Made by a program: the position numbers and the translations under genes | The notes under the pieces: model-generated | What the model was told of the DNA's origin: nothing | Seen by the model: only the letters and a program-made list of their open reading frames with translations | Databases searched by the model: none | Assembly (NCBI RefSeq): GCF_049257235.1 | Contig: NZ_JBMMUF010000002.1 | Location: 310,001 to 374,000, forward strand | Direction of reading: 5' to 3' | From: Pseudoalteromonas sp049257235 | GTDB taxonomy: Bacteria; Pseudomonadota; Gammaproteobacteria; Enterobacterales; Alteromonadaceae | DNA length: 64,000 nucleotides | Shown: positions 61,726 through 64,000 of the stretch, in pieces | Numbering within the stretch: position 1 is the stretch's first letter | How the letters are laid out: each line of letters begins with the position of its first letter

Positions 61726-63846
61726 TTGCAATTTGTCGCTCTTACATCCATTGGCATTGAACAACTGCTACACCAAGAACTCACTGAACTAGGCGCTGAA
61801 GTAACCAAACAGCGTGTTGGTGCTGTTGAGTTTTCCGCCGATAGTATTACTGCGCAAAAGATTTGCTTGTGTACTCGCTTTGCCACTCGCGTCATGATGG
61901 TGCTCAAGCAAGGTAGTGAAATCGAAGATAAAGAAGCCTTATATAGCTTTGCGCGTTTTCAACCTTGGCAAGATTTTTTCGGCCCTGATCAATCATTTGC
62001 TGTTGAATTTAACGGCACAAACCGGCAGTTAAAGAACACGCAATTCGGGGGGCTTGTAATTAAGGACGCGGTGTGTGATTACTTTAACGACTTGTATGAA
62101 CGTCGTCCTAACGTTAACAAAGAAACACCGGATGTTCGTATCGTTGCCAAGCTCAACAAAGACAAGCTGACTTTGTATATTGATTACTCTGGACCGCGTC
62201 TTTCGCAGCGTGGTTACCGTAGTGCGCAGGGTAAAGCTCCTCTTAAAGAACATTTAGCAGCCGCTTTGGTGATGCGCAGCGGTTGGACGCAAGATATGAG
62301 CAAGCCATTATTTGACCCTACCTGTGGTTCAGGCACCTTGCTCATTGAAGCGGCGCTTATCGCGCAGAACCGAGCGCCGGGTTTGACCCGCGATAACTTT
62401 GCATTCGAGCGTTTGCCGAGCTTCAGAGTAGCTAAGTTTAAAGAACTAAAGCAATCACTTAGAGATAATATAGATGAGTCGGCAAAGCCGTGGCTTATAG
62501 GTCATGATGTCAACACGCGAGTGTTAGATAAAGCCAGAGAAAACGCTGAGCGCGCAGGAGTTGCAGATCTGATTGAGTTTGCAGTGGGGGACATTGCAAC
62601 AATGAAAGCGCCAGCGAAGCGCTCAGGAGTGTTACTTGCGAACTTACCTTATGGTGAGCGCTTAGGTTCGATGGCTGAAATTGTTTCTTTGTATCGCCAG
62701 CTAGGCCATCAATTAAAACAACATTTTAACGAATGGCGAGCTGCGCTACTGATCAGCGAAGCCGAAATGCTTAAGCTGTTCAAACTAGTTAAAAAGAAGC
62801 AATACAAGTTTAAAAATGGCCCACTGGACACTGTGCTTGCGCTTTACGATATTACTGAGCAGCAAACACAAGGTCATGGTGAAGGTAAAACGCCGCTTCA
62901 TTATGAGCAGTCTACGGCCTTTGCAAACCGTTTGAACAAGAACAAACAAGGGCTCAAAAAGTGGCTCAAAAGTGACGACATAACAGCATATCGTATCTAT
63001 GATGCCGATATCCCAGAGTACAACGTTGCAGTAGATGTTTACCAAGATAGCGCGGTAATTTATGAATACGCGGCACCCAAGAATATTGACCCTGCAGTAG
63101 CGCAAAAGCGCTTGCAAGACGTACTCATGTTGACCTGTGAAACGCTCGAAATTCCGCCAGCAAAGGTAGCTTTGAAAGAGCGTCGCAAACAAAAAGGTGA
63201 TAGCCAATATCAGAGCCAAGGTTCGCAGGGTAAAACTCAGGTGATCAGTGAATATGGTGCCCAATTTGAGGTAAATCTGTTTGACTATCTCGATACAGGG
63301 GTATTTTTAGACCACCGTCTGGCGCGTAAGCACGTACGAGATATCAGTAACGGCAAACGCGTTCTTAACTTATTTGCGTATACAGGTACGGCGTCTGTAC
63401 AGGCGGCGCTTGGTGGTGCTAAATCTGTGACCACCGTAGATATGTCAAAAACTTATCTACAATGGGCGCAGCGTAATTTCGCGTTAAACAAATTAAAGAG
63501 CCCGCGCTATCGTTTTGAGCAGGGTGATTGTATTGAGTGGTTGAAACGCACGCGTGGCGAATATGATGTTATCTTTTTAGACCCGCCAACGTTCTCGAAC
63601 TCTAAACGGATGCGTGACAGTTTTGATGTGCAACGTGATCACGTTGATTTAATACAGCATGCGGTGAAGTTACTGGCAAAGCAGGGTACCTTGTTGTTCT
63701 CAAATAATAAACGTGGGTTTAAGATGGACACTGACGCGTTAGCTTTATTGGGACTGCAATGTGAAAACATTACGCAGCAAACACGGTCACCGGATTTTGC
63801 CAGAAACAAACACATTCATAATGCATGGTTAATTCGCCATGGCTAA
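61726..63846 (+). CDS. rlmKL: Bifunctional 23S rRNA methyltransferase RlmKL
   Basis: A 706-residue fusion of RlmL (m2G2445) and RlmK (m7G2069). THUMP domain about 45-160, RlmL SAM core with DPTCGSGTLLIEAA and LLANLPYGERLGS, RlmK SAM core from about 510 with VLNLFAYTGTASVQAALGGA and FLDPPTFSNSKRM. TTG at 61726 is the only family-consistent start, with AGGAAAG upstream. Overlaps the next gene by 8 bp. Confidence 0.95.
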   Translation: MQFVALTSIGIEQLLHQELTELGAEVTKQRVGAVEFSADSITAQKICLCTRFATRVMMVLKQGSEIEDKEALYSFARFQPWQDFFGPDQSFAVEFNGTNRQLKNTQFGGLVIKDAVCDYFNDLYERRPNVNKETPDVRIVAKLNKDKLTLYIDYSGPRLSQRGYRSAQGKAPLKEHLAAALVMRSGWTQDMSKPLFDPTCGSGTLLIEAALIAQNRAPGLTRDNFAFERLPSFRVAKFKELKQSLRDNIDESAKPWLIGHDVNTRVLDKARENAERAGVADLIEFAVGDIATMKAPAKRSGVLLANLPYGERLGSMAEIVSLYRQLGHQLKQHFNEWRAALLISEAEMLKLFKLVKKKQYKFKNGPLDTVLALYDITEQQTQGHGEGKTPLHYEQSTAFANRLNKNKQGLKKWLKSDDITAYRIYDADIPEYNVAVDVYQDSAVIYEYAAPKNIDPAVAQKRLQDVLMLTCETLEIPPAKVALKERRKQKGDSQYQSQGSQGKTQVISEYGAQFEVNLFDYLDTGVFLDHRLARKHVRDISNGKRVLNLFAYTGTASVQAALGGAKSVTTVDMSKTYLQWAQRNFALNKLKSPRYRFEQGDCIEWLKRTRGEYDVIFLDPPTFSNSKRMRDSFDVQRDHVDLIQHAVKLLAKQGTLLFSNNKRGFKMDTDALALLGLQCENITQQTRSPDFARNKHIHNAWLIRHG

Positions 63847-64000
63847 CGTTATCCTCTACCACACAGATGGGTGTCACCTATGCGAGCAAGCACATGAGAT
63901 GCTTCTCGCTCATGCTGATGTGGATAATATAGAGCTCAGAGACATTATTGATGATGTGTCTTGGGTGAATCTTTACCAAGTCCGAATTCCCGTTGTTACT
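63839..64000 (+). CDS. Glutaredoxin-like (thioredoxin fold) protein, partial
   Basis: The first 54 residues of a protein that runs off the window. ILYHTDGCHLCEQAHEMLLA has the CxxC redox motif (C12, C15) at the start of a thioredoxin fold, and YQVRIPVVT at the edge holds the cis-Pro. This fits DUF836/glutaredoxin family members that follow rlmKL in related genomes. ATG 63839 overlaps the rlmKL end by 8 bp, implying coupling. Confidence 0.85.
   Translation, partial: MANVILYHTDGCHLCEQAHEMLLAHADVDNIELRDIIDDVSWVNLYQVRIPVVT

Noticed and set aside
62785..63264. Minus-strand open frame inside rlmKL (159 codons)
   Set aside because: Phe/Leu-rich shadow of the methyltransferase gene; no ribosome site.

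Overview
The window reads as a chromosomal segment of a marine-type gammaproteobacterium, most likely of the order Alteromonadales (Pseudoalteromonas/Alteromonas/Shewanella relatives). Support comes from gene order shared with enteric and marine gammaproteobacteria (recC-recB-recD; norM divergent from ribE; yccA next to tus genes; free-Met sulfoxide reductase-proQ-prc; pyrD-zapC-rlmKL), from the large 180-kDa-type NAD-glutamate dehydrogenase, and from DUF families typical of these marine genera. The genus cannot be fixed from sequence reading alone. No phage, plasmid backbone, transposase gene, CRISPR array or rRNA was found.

Layout. 1-2.9 kb: end of a sensor histidine kinase, then an arsenic operon (arsR, ArsJ-associated GAPDH, arsJ) behind a duplicated operator-like repeat. 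2.9-5.1 kb: extra signal peptidase I, amino acid racemase of the YgeA type, an intergenic 162-bp palindromic repeat, truncated haemoglobin. 5.1-6.9 kb: TetR regulator divergent from an Old Yellow Enzyme reductase. 6.9-8.2 kb: a secreted unknown protein bracketed by two ~264-bp direct copies of a MITE-like repeat. 8.2-16.9 kb: recC-recB-recD with overlapping reading frames. 16.9-21.7 kb: poorly characterised accessory block containing a three-gene cluster with two DUF2589-type proteins around a small third protein, an Mpo1-like membrane protein, a lipoprotein, a probable DUF3083 protein and a CBS-domain protein. 21.9-27.5 kb: two VOC proteins, glnS, an LprI/MliC-type lipoprotein, a chemoreceptor. 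27.6-27.9 kb: two tRNA-Val(GAC) genes with a broken third copy between them. 28-33.6 kb: DUF3080-like lipoprotein and norM, ribE, a CPXCG zinc-ribbon-like protein, fructosamine kinase, DUF445 and DUF3718 proteins. 33.9-36.6 kb: two exported amidohydrolase-fold proteins, the second lacking the metal motif. 36.6-38.6 kb: tusDCBE and yccA. 38.9-39.1 kb: two identical tRNA-Ser(TGA) genes. 39.3-43.3 kb: membrane protein, free-Met-R-sulfoxide reductase, small acidic protein, proQ, prc. 43.4-47.8 kb: nhaC-type antiporter, pepN, DUF2835. 48-54.9 kb: DUF1302, DUF1329, YCF48-like and RND/MMPL genes, a putative envelope transport cassette. 55-64 kb: NAD-GDH, pyrD, zapC, rlmKL and the start of a glutaredoxin-like gene.

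How genes work together. The ars genes form an As(V) detoxification route (1-arseno-3-phosphoglycerate made by the dehydrogenase, exported by ArsJ). RecBCD is a complete repair helicase-nuclease. TusDCBE relays sulfur for tRNA 2-thiouridine. ProQ and Prc sit downstream of a methionine repair enzyme. The four-gene DUF1302/DUF1329/YCF48/RND set has one predicted part for the inner membrane, periplasm and outer membrane and is the best candidate for a whole uncharacterised machine; the DUF2589 trio is the best candidate for an undescribed small operon.
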